NCBI GenBank assembly: GCA_002687025.1
Contig: NYZG01000128.1
Location: forward strand, 1 to 38,724
Direction of reading: 5' to 3'
Length of the DNA stretch: 38,724 bases
Source: Candidatus Poribacteria bacterium
GTDB lineage: Bacteria; Poribacteria; WGA-4E; GCA-2687025
This document shows positions 16,675 through 25,233 of this stretch, in pieces. Every line of letters begins with the position of its first letter. Position 1 is the first letter of the stretch. Under the pieces are notes generated by a model. That model did not search any database. It had not been told where the DNA came from and was given only the letters and a program-made list of their open reading frames with translations. A program made the position numbers and the translations under genes.

Positions 16675-17478
16675 ATGTACCTCTCTATCGTCACCGACGA
16701 GATCAGCTCCGACCCGTTGACCGCCGTCGAGTTGGCGACGGAGTGGGACATCCGCCACTTCGAGCTGCGCAATGTCGGCTCCGGTCGACTCCCGGACATC
16801 AGCGACGCGGACAGGCGACGCCTGAGGTCGCTGGCTTCCCGAGGCGACATCGCCCTCACGGCGATCTCGCCCGGGTTCTTCAAGGACCGTCTCGATAGCG
16901 ACACGACGCGACGGCAGTTGAGCGACGCCCTCCCGCGCGCCATCGAACTCGCCCGCGAGCTGGGCGTCCCGAAGATGGTCTTCTTCTCTGGGCGTAAGGA
17001 GAGCGACATGCCCCGCTCGGAGGGCGTGCGTCGCGTCGCCGATCTGCTGGCGGAGTGCGCGGCGAAACTCGCCGAAGTGGATATCGAGCTGCTCGTCGAG
17101 AACGAGCACATCTGTTGGGGCGACACGGGCGCGAACACGGTCGAGATCCTCGACGCCGCGGGTAACTCGAACATGTCGTTGAACTGGGATCCCTGCAACG
17201 GCTTGTGGGCGGGCGGCGACCCGTTCCCCGACGAGTACGAACGCGTCAAGGACCGCATCGCGAACCTGCACGTCAAAGACACGCTGCGAGACCACTTCGG
17301 CGAGTTCCGAGGCGTCCCGATCGGCGAGGGCGAGGTCCCCTGGCGCGAGATTCTACCCGCGATGATCCGCGACGGGTGGCGCGGGCCGTTCTGCGTCGAG
17401 ACGCACTATCAGCCGAAGGTGCGAGGCTCGCGCGTCTGCGCGGAAAACCTGAAGAAGCTGCTTATCGAAGCCGCTTGA
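16675..17478 (+). CDS. Sugar phosphate isomerase/epimerase (TIM barrel, AP-endonuclease-2 family)
   Basis: 267 aa, one xylose-isomerase-like TIM barrel. Four probable metal/catalytic positions are spaced as in the family: E142 (LLVENEH), D172 (NWDPCN), H199 (NLHVKD) and E242 (FCVETHY). It probably isomerises or epimerises a keto-sugar or inositol derivative; the exact substrate cannot be read off. CAGGAGCG precedes ATG 16675. Its last 17 bases overlap the end of rsgA on the other strand. Such genes commonly accompany Gfo/Idh oxidoreductases, one of which is present at 25 kb. Confidence 0.88.
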   Translation: MYLSIVTDEISSDPLTAVELATEWDIRHFELRNVGSGRLPDISDADRRRLRSLASRGDIALTAISPGFFKDRLDSDTTRRQLSDALPRAIELARELGVPKMVFFSGRKESDMPRSEGVRRVADLLAECAAKLAEVDIELLVENEHICWGDTGANTVEILDAAGNSNMSLNWDPCNGLWAGGDPFPDEYERVKDRIANLHVKDTLRDHFGEFRGVPIGEGEVPWREILPAMIRDGWRGPFCVETHYQPKVRGSRVCAENLKKLLIEAA

Positions 17479-18496
17479 CGCGGCGTTCGTGATCCTCGAC
17501 CGGGCCTTCCTGACATAGCCGCTTGTAGCTCTCGTAACGCTCCCGGCTGATCTCGCGAGCGTCGACCGCTCCGCGGATGGCGCAGCGCGGCTCGTCGAAG
17601 TGCCAGCAGTCGCTGTATTTGCACTTGCCCAGGAACGGCCGCATTTCGAGGAAGTAGTAGTCGATGGTATCCGTCGGCACTCCCCAGAGCCCCACCTCGC
17701 GTATGCCGGGCGTGTCGGCGATGCGCGCGTCGAGTTCGTCGAGGTGGTGTATCCGCACGTAGGTCGTCGTGTGCCGGCCCTTCTGCGACGACTTGCTCAC
17801 CTCGCGCGTGCGGATGTCGAGCTCGGGGTCGAGCGCGTTAAGGATGGACGACTTCCCCACGCCGGAGCTGCCCGCGAACACGCTGAATTGGCCCGCCAGC
17901 ACGTCGCGGAGCGCGTCGACGTTCTCGCCCTCGGTGGCCGACACCATGTGCCACGTCGCGCCCAGGGGTTTGTACACGCGCGTGAGCAGCTCGGACAGCT
18001 TCTCCCGGTCGGCGCCGCGCAGCAGGTCCACTTTGTTGATGCAGAGGACGGGCTTCACGCCGCCGAATTCCGCCAGCACCATCACCCGGTCGATGAAGCG
18101 CAGGTTCAGTCGAGGCTGTTCGACGGACGCGACGATCACGACCTGGTCGATGTTGGCGACGATGATCTGTTCGATGTCGGGCGTGCCGTCGTGCGGCTTG
18201 GGGAGGAGGCGGGAGAGTTTCGTGCGGCGTGGCAGGATTTCCTCGACAACGCCCTCGGCGCCGAGGACGGTGATGCGCACCTCGTCGCCCACCGCGACGG
18301 GATCCGCGTACCGACGGACGAGCTGGCCGTCGTCGGTCTCTTCGTACAGGGAGTCCTTCATCTTCCCGCGTAGCCTGCACAGGACTTCCCGCTCGGGGAT
18401 GGCCACCGTGTAGAAGCCGGACTCCGCTCGATTGACTGTTCCCGTGACTAGCTCTTGCTCACCGATAACGGCCTCCATTCGTTCGGCCAGGGCCAT
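17462..18496 (-). CDS. rsgA: Ribosome small-subunit biogenesis GTPase RsgA
   Basis: Circularly permuted GTPase that checks late 30S maturation. From ATG 18496 the protein is 344 aa with an OB-fold N-terminus (LVTGTVNRAESGFYTV). The permuted GTPase motifs follow: G4 NKVD (154-157), G1 GSSGVGKSS (209-217) and G3 DTPG (261-264). The C-terminal zinc site is C292, C297, H299 and C305. ATG 18478 is the alternative start; neither has a strong ribosome site, and the open frame further upstream lacks similarity. The gene converges with the sugar isomerase gene, overlapping it by 17 bases. Confidence 0.95.
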   Translation of the reverse strand: MALAERMEAVIGEQELVTGTVNRAESGFYTVAIPEREVLCRLRGKMKDSLYEETDDGQLVRRYADPVAVGDEVRITVLGAEGVVEEILPRRTKLSRLLPKPHDGTPDIEQIIVANIDQVVIVASVEQPRLNLRFIDRVMVLAEFGGVKPVLCINKVDLLRGADREKLSELLTRVYKPLGATWHMVSATEGENVDALRDVLAGQFSVFAGSSGVGKSSILNALDPELDIRTREVSKSSQKGRHTTTYVRIHHLDELDARIADTPGIREVGLWGVPTDTIDYYFLEMRPFLGKCKYSDCWHFDEPRCAIRGAVDAREISRERYESYKRLCQEGPVEDHERRVKRLR

Positions 18497-18671
18497 CCCT
18501 GGACCACCAACGCCTCGGCGCCTCGCGGAGATCCGCGGCGCCGTCGGGCTGAACTGTATACCGGAACGTCGGTCGGAACTCAAGGCGGAGAGTCTGCGCG
18601 AGTGCAGGCCACGCTCTGCGCAATTCGCCCGTGTCGGTCGCGGGTGTTAGACTCGTCGCGAGGAGATGTCC

Positions 18672-19652
18672 ATGCGAGGCTGCGAAAACTCGCCGAAGCG
18701 TCGACCGTTCCGCGCGGTATTCGCCGGGCTTGCTCTGTGCGCGCTTTGCCTCGCCACGGCTGCTGGCCGACCGTTCGTCGTCTATGAGCGCTCCGATCGT
18801 GGCACGGAGGTGTACTCGCTCGACGTCCAGCGGAAACGCAGCGAGAACCTCACGAACCACCGCGCCCACGACTGGGAACCGGACTGGTCGCCGGACGGGC
18901 GGCGGATCGTTTTCCTCTCGGACCGCGTGTGGAACCCCGAGCTGTTCGTCATGGAGCGCGACGGGCGGGGTGTCCGACGCGTCACCGACCACGAGAACCG
19001 TGAACACGAGCCGAGTTGGTCGCCGGACGGGTCGGAAATCGCGGTCGCCTTGCGCTCCGCGGCCGATCAGACGAGCACGATCGCAGCGATCGACGTAGAC
19101 ACAGGTAAGGTCCGCCCGATTACCGCCGGGCCCGAGGACAGGTGGCCCCACTGGTCGCCCGGCGGCTCCAAGATCCTGTTCACACGGTACGTCGAGGACG
19201 AGTTGCGCTTGTTCGTCGTAGATCGCGCCGGCGGCAGAGAACAGATGCTGGTCAGGCGCGCGTATGGTGGGCGCTGGTCTCCGAACGGACGGGAAATCGC
19301 TTACAGTGTCCGTGGGAATGGATTGGGTATATACGACATCCGCACGGGCGCAGCTCTGCACATCGACCCTCCGTTGCCGGAGGTCATCGACGAAGTCCTC
19401 GGGCGGGACATCGAAAACAGGCCGTTGGATCCCGCGTGGACCGCGGACGGCCGATCGCTGGTCTTCCGCGACGTGGAGCAAGACCTCTACAGAGTGGATA
19501 TCGACGACGGCGACATCCATCAACTGCCCGCGACCGGCGTGGAGTACCCGAAGTGGCACGACTCCGCATTCGTCAGGGGCGTGGAGCCGGCCGGCAAGAG
19601 TCCGTTCTCGTGGGGTTGGATAAAGGCATTGGGACGGCGGAGACCTGACTAG
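18672..19652 (+). CDS. TolB-like WD40/PD40 beta-propeller, exported
   Basis: 326 aa. An N-terminal basic stretch and hydrophobic segment (residues about 14-31) form a signal peptide or anchor. At least five WSPDG-type PD40 blades follow: EPDWSPDGRRIVFLSDR, EPSWSPDGSEIAVALRS, PHWSPGGSKILFTR, GRWSPNGREIAYSV and PAWTADGRSLVFRD. The ribosome site AGGAG (18661-18665) touches the earlier ATG at 18666, so ATG 18672 is the better start. Unlike TolB proper there is no N-terminal TolB domain, and no tol/pal genes are nearby, so it is probably a general binding propeller. Confidence 0.8.
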   Translation: MRGCENSPKRRPFRAVFAGLALCALCLATAAGRPFVVYERSDRGTEVYSLDVQRKRSENLTNHRAHDWEPDWSPDGRRIVFLSDRVWNPELFVMERDGRGVRRVTDHENREHEPSWSPDGSEIAVALRSAADQTSTIAAIDVDTGKVRPITAGPEDRWPHWSPGGSKILFTRYVEDELRLFVVDRAGGREQMLVRRAYGGRWSPNGREIAYSVRGNGLGIYDIRTGAALHIDPPLPEVIDEVLGRDIENRPLDPAWTADGRSLVFRDVEQDLYRVDIDDGDIHQLPATGVEYPKWHDSAFVRGVEPAGKSPFSWGWIKALGRRRPD

Positions 19653-19700
19653 TGCTCCACGCCAGGCACGCCGACGGCGCCGCCATCTCGTGAGGAGAGC

Positions 19701-19802
19701 CAATGGAGCGCGGTGCAGAAGGCGTCGTCGCCAGACCACGTCTGGACTTGGGATTTCATCCACGATCGCACCTGTTCCCTACCCTCCCTGTCCTGGCGCT
19801 AA
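19701..19802 (+). mobile_element. Remnant of an IS3-family transposase (OrfB)
   Basis: The frame ending at TAA 19800-19802 reads SSPDHVWTWDFIHDRT, which is the start of the DDE integrase core of IS3-family OrfB proteins (commonly NHVWxWDFxxDRTxxG). Only about 25-30 codons survive and the rest of the catalytic core is missing. No terminal repeats could be identified. It marks an old insertion between two secreted-protein genes. Confidence 0.6.
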
Positions 19803-19958
19803 TCAGTGAGTTTCACTATCCTGTGTGATGGCGGGCGGCCGTGCAGGGCGCCGGACCCATCAGTCGGTCTGGCGAGACGGGCACAGGACGTTCCTGCCCC
19901 TCGGTACCTGAGCGGCCTTACGGACAGTGGTCTGCATCCGATGAGGAGGCAATCCAGC

Positions 19959-20723
19959 ATGGACATTTCCCGCTGTCGCCGCCGTGTTATCTCGCACGCC
20001 TTGCTTGCCATGGTTACGCTACTTCCCGCTTCTGCCACGGCTGGTACATTCCACGCGAACTTCAACTCGGGCCGCCTTGACGCGTGGCGTGAGTTGCAGG
20101 GCAACGGGCGGATGGACGAAGAAGCGGATTGGTTCACCCGGGACGGCGCCCTCGTTTCGTCCTCCGAAGGCATATGCGAGTTTTCCAGCACCTTCGGCGT
20201 CGGCAACCAGTCGTGGCGAAACTATGAGTTCCAGTCTCGCATGAGAATCGAGAGAGCCAACCTGAATGCGGCATGCGCCCTCCCATCATGGGTCGGCATG
20301 GCCGTTCGGTGCGACGATGTCGATGGCGCGTTCACCTGCATCAACTTCGGGATGTGGACGTTTGGTGGCCCGTGGACTGCCGTACATTGGGACGTGTTCC
20401 TCGCAGGTGGCATAAGCAGCGGTGACTGCCCTAAGCCGGTCATCATATCGGAGGACGTCTGGTACGATATCGTGATTGCCGCGGAAGGTGATCGCATCGT
20501 CCTGCACATCGATGGCGAGCAGACCTGCGAGATATCGGTTGTCAGGCCAGAGGCCGGTGGCATCGGCTTCCAAGCACGGAACGTGGAAGTGCAGTTCGAC
20601 GACGTGGTGGTCACGGGTGACGGCCTGAGTGTCGATGCTGGCGAGAGGCTTGTCACGGCGTGGGCGGATGTGAAGCGCGACATGGAACCGACGCCGTCAT
20701 GGACACCCGTGGAATCGCGCTGA
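19959..20723 (+). CDS. Secreted concanavalin-like (DUF1080/LamG-type) protein
   Basis: 254 aa. Signal peptide with an RCRRR n-region and hydrophobic 12-26, probable cleavage after ATA (26-28). The mature part is a jelly-roll: GTFHANFNSGRLDAWRELQG, RNYEFQSRMRIERANL, WYDIVIAAEGDRIVLHIDGE and GGIGFQARNVEVQFDDVVV. This order is typical of 3-keto-disaccharide-hydrolase / family-16-like lectin folds. Start ATG 19959 has AGGAGG 9 bases upstream; ATG 19941 lies before that site. The tail contains ERLVTAWADVKR, similar to the end of the two LamG proteins at 8-10 kb. Sugar-binding or hydrolytic role is inferred. Confidence 0.75.
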   Translation: MDISRCRRRVISHALLAMVTLLPASATAGTFHANFNSGRLDAWRELQGNGRMDEEADWFTRDGALVSSSEGICEFSSTFGVGNQSWRNYEFQSRMRIERANLNAACALPSWVGMAVRCDDVDGAFTCINFGMWTFGGPWTAVHWDVFLAGGISSGDCPKPVIISEDVWYDIVIAAEGDRIVLHIDGEQTCEISVVRPEAGGIGFQARNVEVQFDDVVVTGDGLSVDAGERLVTAWADVKRDMEPTPSWTPVESR

Positions 20724-20893
20724 GCAACGACGAGGTCGAGGCCGCGCGTACGGAGTCCGTCACGCTCTCCCTTGGTTGGGTGCGTAGTGACGCGGTCACT
20801 ACCAGGTCAGCTGTGCTGACGGGGCGCCGCAACCATGTCCGAGAGTCGGCCGCCACAGCACGTATGATCGACGACTTCCTCTTGGAGGCCCAG

Positions 20894-21433
20894 ATGTCCT
20901 GGTTGATGGCGCCCCATGACCCAGAGTGGGCAGCGCAGTACGAAGACGAGGCAAGTCGGCTACGTGAGGTATTCGGAAGGGAGCTCGTTGCGATCCACCA
21001 TGTTGGAAGCACGGCAATCCCAGGTATCAAGGCGAAACCCATCATCGACATCGTGATCGTCATTGAGGATATCCGGCGAATACACGCTTTCCATGAGGCC
21101 ATGATCGCATTGGGCTACCGTCCCCGTGGGGAGGGCAAGGACCCCTTTCGCACTCCGGGCCGTTTCTACTTCAACAAACCGCACTGCAACATACATACCC
21201 ACCATGCACACGTGATGCAGGCAGGACATCTCGACATTGAGGCGAAGCTGAACTTCCGAGATTATCTGAGGGCTCACCCAGAGGAGGCGCGCGCGTACAG
21301 TGATCTGAAGGCGAGGCTGACGGCAGAGAACACTCAAGGGATTGGCGAGTACATGGAGGGTAAAGATGCCTTCGTGAAGGGCATCATCGCAAGGGCGAAG
21401 CAGTGGAAGGCGCAGGAGCCCCAACGATCCTAG
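20894..21433 (+). CDS. GrpB family protein (UPF0157)
   Basis: 179 aa, the normal size for the GrpB/UPF0157 family, a nucleotidyltransferase-fold group sometimes fused to dephospho-CoA kinase. The hallmark HHVGSTAIPGIKAKPIIDI motif is at about 34-52, preceded by the typical PHDPEWAAQYEDEA. The C-terminal region includes LNFRDYLRAHPEEARAYSDL, also typical. TTGGAGG lies 5 bases before ATG 20894. Reaction unknown; the fold suggests nucleotidyl transfer. Confidence 0.92.
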   Translation: MSWLMAPHDPEWAAQYEDEASRLREVFGRELVAIHHVGSTAIPGIKAKPIIDIVIVIEDIRRIHAFHEAMIALGYRPRGEGKDPFRTPGRFYFNKPHCNIHTHHAHVMQAGHLDIEAKLNFRDYLRAHPEEARAYSDLKARLTAENTQGIGEYMEGKDAFVKGIIARAKQWKAQEPQRS

Positions 21434-21563
21434 CCGGTCGCGTTCTCTCAATGCGATGACGATTTGCCGCCTTCCGGGCAGAAGTGCGCCGCGCCGCGCC
21501 ACCGCGGCCATGGTAGGTCTGCGTCACGGGCGGTATCTCGGCGCCACATCCCGACATCACATC

Positions 21564-22138
21564 CTACGCCCAATTGCGGGCAGTCTGGGCAGAGGCCGTC
21601 ACGTAACGGATCGGCTTGCCAAGGTCTGGGAGCAACATCCATTGATCGTCTTCCTGTGATCCAAGGGGCATAGGAACGCCCCCGGAAACAGGCCGCAAGG
21701 CGCGAGGTCAGGGCGGGCTCGTCAGCCAGAAACGGCAGAGCACAACATGCCTTCATGTATGCCGAGTCGGTCGTCGTGTGCGCGCGCAGGATGCAGGACA
21801 TGGGACCAGCTATACGCGCACTGGATCTGGCTCGTAAGAACATAGCCCTGCGTCGACAGCTGCTCGCTGAACCACTCCTCCGCCTTGCCGTACCAGCCAC
21901 GTCGCGTCCATGCAGGCTGAAGGCTTGCGCCGTCGCCCTCGAGTTCGTCAAGGCGCTCCTCGATGACTGATCTGTGCTCGGGCGTCGCCACCGGCAGACG
22001 TGCGAGGGTGTCGCGCCCGACCCAAACGCCGTCGCGAGGGTCATCCGACGCGCCGCAATTCTCCAGGCCATAGACCCTATGCGAGACGCGCTCCGAGAAG
22101 TCGTCAGCCCTCTGTATGATTCTCACGGGTGCATGCAT
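21564..22138 (-). pseudogene. Aminoglycoside-phosphotransferase-like kinase pseudogene, two frameshifts and truncated
   Basis: Three consecutive minus-strand frames join into one kinase N-lobe. Frame 1 gives ARLPVATPEHRSVIEERLDE and RRGWYGKAEEWFSEQL up to YSWS. Frame 2 continues MSCILRAHTTTDSAYMKACC and ADEPALTSRLAACFRG. Frame 3 gives VPMPLGSQEDDQWMLLPDLG and KPIRYVTASAQTA, then TAG at 21564-21566. Each change equals one extra base, in a C3 run at 21802-21804 and a G5 run near 21679-21683 (complement of gcccccg). Even with both repaired (about 190 aa) the catalytic lobe with HxDxxxxN is absent, so the gene is dead. Start 22138 is approximate. Confidence 0.7.
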
Positions 22139-22433
22139 AGCTGCTCGCGGCCCGGCGTGGAGCTGGGCGGAATAGCCGGGGTGTCCTGTTGGCGAAGAGC
22201 CCGGCCTGTCCGGCGCGCGTCTCGCCGTGGCGTCCGAATCCGCGTCGGGGCATCCCCAGCGCGGTGTCCGCGATCCCGCCGACTCGCGAGCGCGTGAGCC
22301 AACTGCCTGCGTCATGCGGAGATCACGCTGTGGTCTCCAACACCGGCGCCGTACTCCTTACCGGCTTCCCGCGCCGGATGCTACCATCTGAGCGGGTATC
22401 TCCCCGCCTTCTCCACGCCTGGAATCACGCAGC
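22139..22433. other. Intergenic region upstream of uppP
   Basis: About 295 bases. The minus-strand frame of the kinase pseudogene is open through part of it, without recognisable similarity. TGCTACCAT near 22379 is a possible weak extended -10 for uppP. Confidence 0.3.
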
Positions 22434-23225
22434 GTGACACATCTCGAAGCCGCCTTTCTCGGCCTGGTGCAGGGGCTCACGGAGTTCCTGCCGGTGAGCA
22501 GTTCTGGGCATCTCGTGCTAGCCCAGCACGCGCTGGGGCTCGGTGGCGCCGAGAACCTGACGATGGACCTGCTGCTGCACGTGGCTACGCTCGCCGCAGT
22601 GGTCATCTCGTTTCGCGCCGATCTGCTCCGGCTGGCTGTCGGGATCGTCTCGGACGCGGGTCAGCGGCGTCTCGCGCTGTTGCTCCTTGCGGCGATGATC
22701 CCTACGGGCGTGATCGCGCTGAGTATCCGAGGCTTCATCACAGACGCATTCGATAGCCCGCTCATCGTGGGTTTCCTGCTCATCACGACGGGAGCTCTGC
22801 TTTTCTTCGCGCCGCGACTTCGTAAAGGCTCCGGCGAGCTGTCGGAGTTGCGTCTGTCCAACGCGCTATGGATCGGTGTTGCGCAGGGGGTCGCGGTGCT
22901 TCCGGGCATCTCGCGATCGGGGACGACAATATGCGCGGGCATGATCGGCGGGATGACCGGCGAGGCCTCCGCGCGCTTCTCGTTCCTGCTCGCGATCCTT
23001 GCAATAAGCGCGGCCATGGTACTCAATATCCCAGGCGCAGCCTCGTTGGCCGATGCCGAACTCTCCACCGTAGGCGTGGGGATGCTGGTGGCGTTCATCG
23101 CCGGGATGGTCTCGATACGGTGGCTGATGCGCGTGGCACGCCAAGGGCGGTTCGACGGGTTCGCGTACTACTGCTGGGTCGTCGGTGTGGGCGCGGTCGG
23201 CATCGCGCTCTGGCGCGCCGGGTGA
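22434..23225 (+). CDS. uppP: Undecaprenyl-diphosphatase
   Basis: Membrane enzyme (BacA family) that dephosphorylates undecaprenyl diphosphate to recycle the peptidoglycan lipid carrier; overexpression of family members gives bacitracin resistance. 263 aa, about eight hydrophobic segments. Both family motifs are intact: GLTEFLPVSSSGHL with E17 and H26 near the N-terminus, and VLPGISRSGTT in the middle. It starts at GTG 22434 with no strong ribosome site. The nitrilase gene begins 24 bp after it, so they may be co-transcribed. Confidence 0.95.
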   Translation: MTHLEAAFLGLVQGLTEFLPVSSSGHLVLAQHALGLGGAENLTMDLLLHVATLAAVVISFRADLLRLAVGIVSDAGQRRLALLLLAAMIPTGVIALSIRGFITDAFDSPLIVGFLLITTGALLFFAPRLRKGSGELSELRLSNALWIGVAQGVAVLPGISRSGTTICAGMIGGMTGEASARFSFLLAILAISAAMVLNIPGAASLADAELSTVGVGMLVAFIAGMVSIRWLMRVARQGRFDGFAYYCWVVGVGAVGIALWRAG

Positions 23226-23249
23226 ATATCGCGTAGGTGGGCAGGACGC

Positions 23250-24083
23250 ATGAAGATCGGCCACTGTCAGTGCGAAGTCGTCGACGGCAGCATCGACCGC
23301 AACGTCGAGACCACGCTCGCCGGCATCGAACGCGCGGAAGCCGAAGGCGTGGCGATCGTGTCGTTTCCCGAATCCGGGTTGACGGGCTATTTCTCGGACG
23401 AAGACGCCGCGCGCAAGCACAGCATGGAGGTGTGCGACCCGCGTATCGACGCGCTTCTACACGCCACGCGCGACCGTTCGCTCACGTTCATGGTCGGGAT
23501 AAACGAGCGCCGCGGGCCCGAACTCTACAACACGGTCATCATCGCCCGCCGCGGGGAGATTCTCGGGACGTACAGCAAGGCGTTTCCCTGCTATCGTTAC
23601 TTTACGCCGGGGCGCGATTTCCCGGTGTTCGAGAGGGACGGCGTCACATTCGGCGTCGTCATATGCGCCGACGGCGGGTACGTGGAGCCTTGCCGCATAC
23701 TGGCCGTGAAGGGCGCGCAGGTTATCTTCGCGCCGCACTACAACGCCATCGGCCTCGACGGCCTCCTGAACCACTTCACGTTCGTGCGCTCGGACCACAC
23801 GGCGCGGGCCGTCGAGAACGGCGTGTGGTTCCTGCGAGGAAACAACGTCAGGGTCGGCCCGGCCGAGGAGCGAATCGCTTACGGCGACAGCTACCTGGTC
23901 GATCCGGCGGGCGAGATCGTCGTCCGCAGTCGGCGGCACGCGGAGTCCCTCATCACGGCAGAGATAGATGTCGAGGGGTACTCGTATCACCGGGACCGGT
24001 CCGTGAAGAGCGGACACGCCCTCGGACGCATTCTGGCGGAGGCCCTCGAAGAGGCCGCGCCCATCGAACGTCACTTCTGTTGA
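23250..24083 (+). CDS. Carbon-nitrogen hydrolase (nitrilase superfamily amidase)
   Basis: Hydrolyses a non-peptide C-N bond. 277 aa, one nitrilase domain with the catalytic triad E41 (FPESGLTG), K110 (YSKAFPC) and C139 (VVICADGG). The FTPGRDFPVF strand before the cysteine is typical. The substrate is not predictable; omega-amidase, N-carbamoyl-hydrolase and aliphatic amidase activities all occur in this family. It lies between uppP and a DUF4432 gene (58 bp gap), in a plus-strand run that includes a Gfo/Idh oxidoreductase. Confidence 0.9.
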   Translation: MKIGHCQCEVVDGSIDRNVETTLAGIERAEAEGVAIVSFPESGLTGYFSDEDAARKHSMEVCDPRIDALLHATRDRSLTFMVGINERRGPELYNTVIIARRGEILGTYSKAFPCYRYFTPGRDFPVFERDGVTFGVVICADGGYVEPCRILAVKGAQVIFAPHYNAIGLDGLLNHFTFVRSDHTARAVENGVWFLRGNNVRVGPAEERIAYGDSYLVDPAGEIVVRSRRHAESLITAEIDVEGYSYHRDRSVKSGHALGRILAEALEEAAPIERHFC

Positions 24084-24140
24084 TCGAGTTTGACCGGAAC
24101 TGCACGACCGACGATCCAAGATTACCGGCGGGAGAGAACC

Positions 24141-25229
24141 ATGGCCGATCTATACGGAGCCGAGTGGACACGACGTGACCTTTTGCGGCGTGTTGGGGAC
24201 GTGTCGCAGATAGCGGGCATACGCCGCTCGACGCTTCTCGATGGCCGCGAGCGCGGCGTCAAGGTATTCGAATTTCGCACCGGTGGCGGCCTGGACTTCA
24301 CGGTCGTCCCCAGCCGCGGCATGGACATCGCCAACGCCGAGTACCGAGGCACCCCGCTGGCATGGATCAGCCCCTCGGGCCTCATGGCCCCCGACTTCTT
24401 CGACCCTCGGAACGCGCTGCGTAGCTTTTCCGGCGGCCTTCTCACCACGTGCGGAATGATGAACGTGGGCCCCGAAGGCGAGGACGAAGGCGAGGAGCTC
24501 CCGTTCCACGGACGCGTGTCGAACATCCCGGCGCACCAGGTCACCGCGGACGCGCGGTGGGAGAGAGATCGCCTGACGCTCGTGACGCAGGGCATCGTGC
24601 GCGAGACATCGGCGAGCGGCCACACGTTGGAGCTGACGCGGAACATCTCCTCGGTCGCCGGCAGCCGGCAAATCCGCATCACGGACATCGTCGAGAACAT
24701 GGGCTTCCGCGAAGCGCCATTCATGTTCCTGTACCACATCAACGCCGGATTCCCGGTCGTCGACGAAGGCTCCGAGCTGGTGCTTCCCGCGCAAACGGCG
24801 GAGCCACGTGATGCCGTCGCCGAAGCGGGACTCTCGGATCGGTTGCGGTTCTCTGGACCGGTGGCGGGCTACGAGGAGCAGGTCTTCTATCACGATGTCG
24901 TGCCGGACGAGAACAGACACGCCTGGGCCGCGGTAATCAACAAGCGGCACAACGGCGGCGAGGGCATCGGCCTATACGTGCGCTACCACAAGACGCAGTT
25001 CCCGAACTTCATCGAGTGGAAGATGATGGGCGAGGGCACGTACGTCGTGGGGATGGAACCCGCGAACTGCCGGGTCGACGGCCGCGCCGCGGAACGCGAG
25101 GCGGGCACGCTCGAGTCGATCGAAGTCGGCGGCCGCCGTCACTTCGAGACGGAAATCGGCGTCCTCGTGGGTCAGGAAGAGATCGCCGAATTCGAGGAGC
25201 GCGTTGCCGCGACGCGCAGTGGAGCATAG
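24141..25229 (+). CDS. DUF4432 family, aldose-1-epimerase-like protein
   Basis: 362 aa. The pattern LDFTVVPSRGMDIANAEYRG followed by PLAWISPSGLMAP and, later, FHGRVSNIPA is characteristic of DUF4432, a galactose-mutarotase-like beta-sandwich. The central FMFLYHINAGFPVVDEGSEL and late EWKMMGEGTYVVGMEPANC carry the conserved His/Glu residues of the sugar-binding cleft. It probably epimerises or binds an uncommon sugar. GGGAGAG precedes ATG 24141. The Gfo/Idh gene starts 5 bases after its stop, which strongly suggests a shared pathway. Confidence 0.85.
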   Translation: MADLYGAEWTRRDLLRRVGDVSQIAGIRRSTLLDGRERGVKVFEFRTGGGLDFTVVPSRGMDIANAEYRGTPLAWISPSGLMAPDFFDPRNALRSFSGGLLTTCGMMNVGPEGEDEGEELPFHGRVSNIPAHQVTADARWERDRLTLVTQGIVRETSASGHTLELTRNISSVAGSRQIRITDIVENMGFREAPFMFLYHINAGFPVVDEGSELVLPAQTAEPRDAVAEAGLSDRLRFSGPVAGYEEQVFYHDVVPDENRHAWAAVINKRHNGGEGIGLYVRYHKTQFPNFIEWKMMGEGTYVVGMEPANCRVDGRAAEREAGTLESIEVGGRRHFETEIGVLVGQEEIAEFEERVAATRSGA

Positions 25230-25233
25230 AACG

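Noticed and set aside
23237..24178. A 313-codon plus-strand frame overlapping the nitrilase gene
   Set aside because: Arg/His-rich translation without domains; the in-frame nitrilase with E-K-C triad is the real gene.
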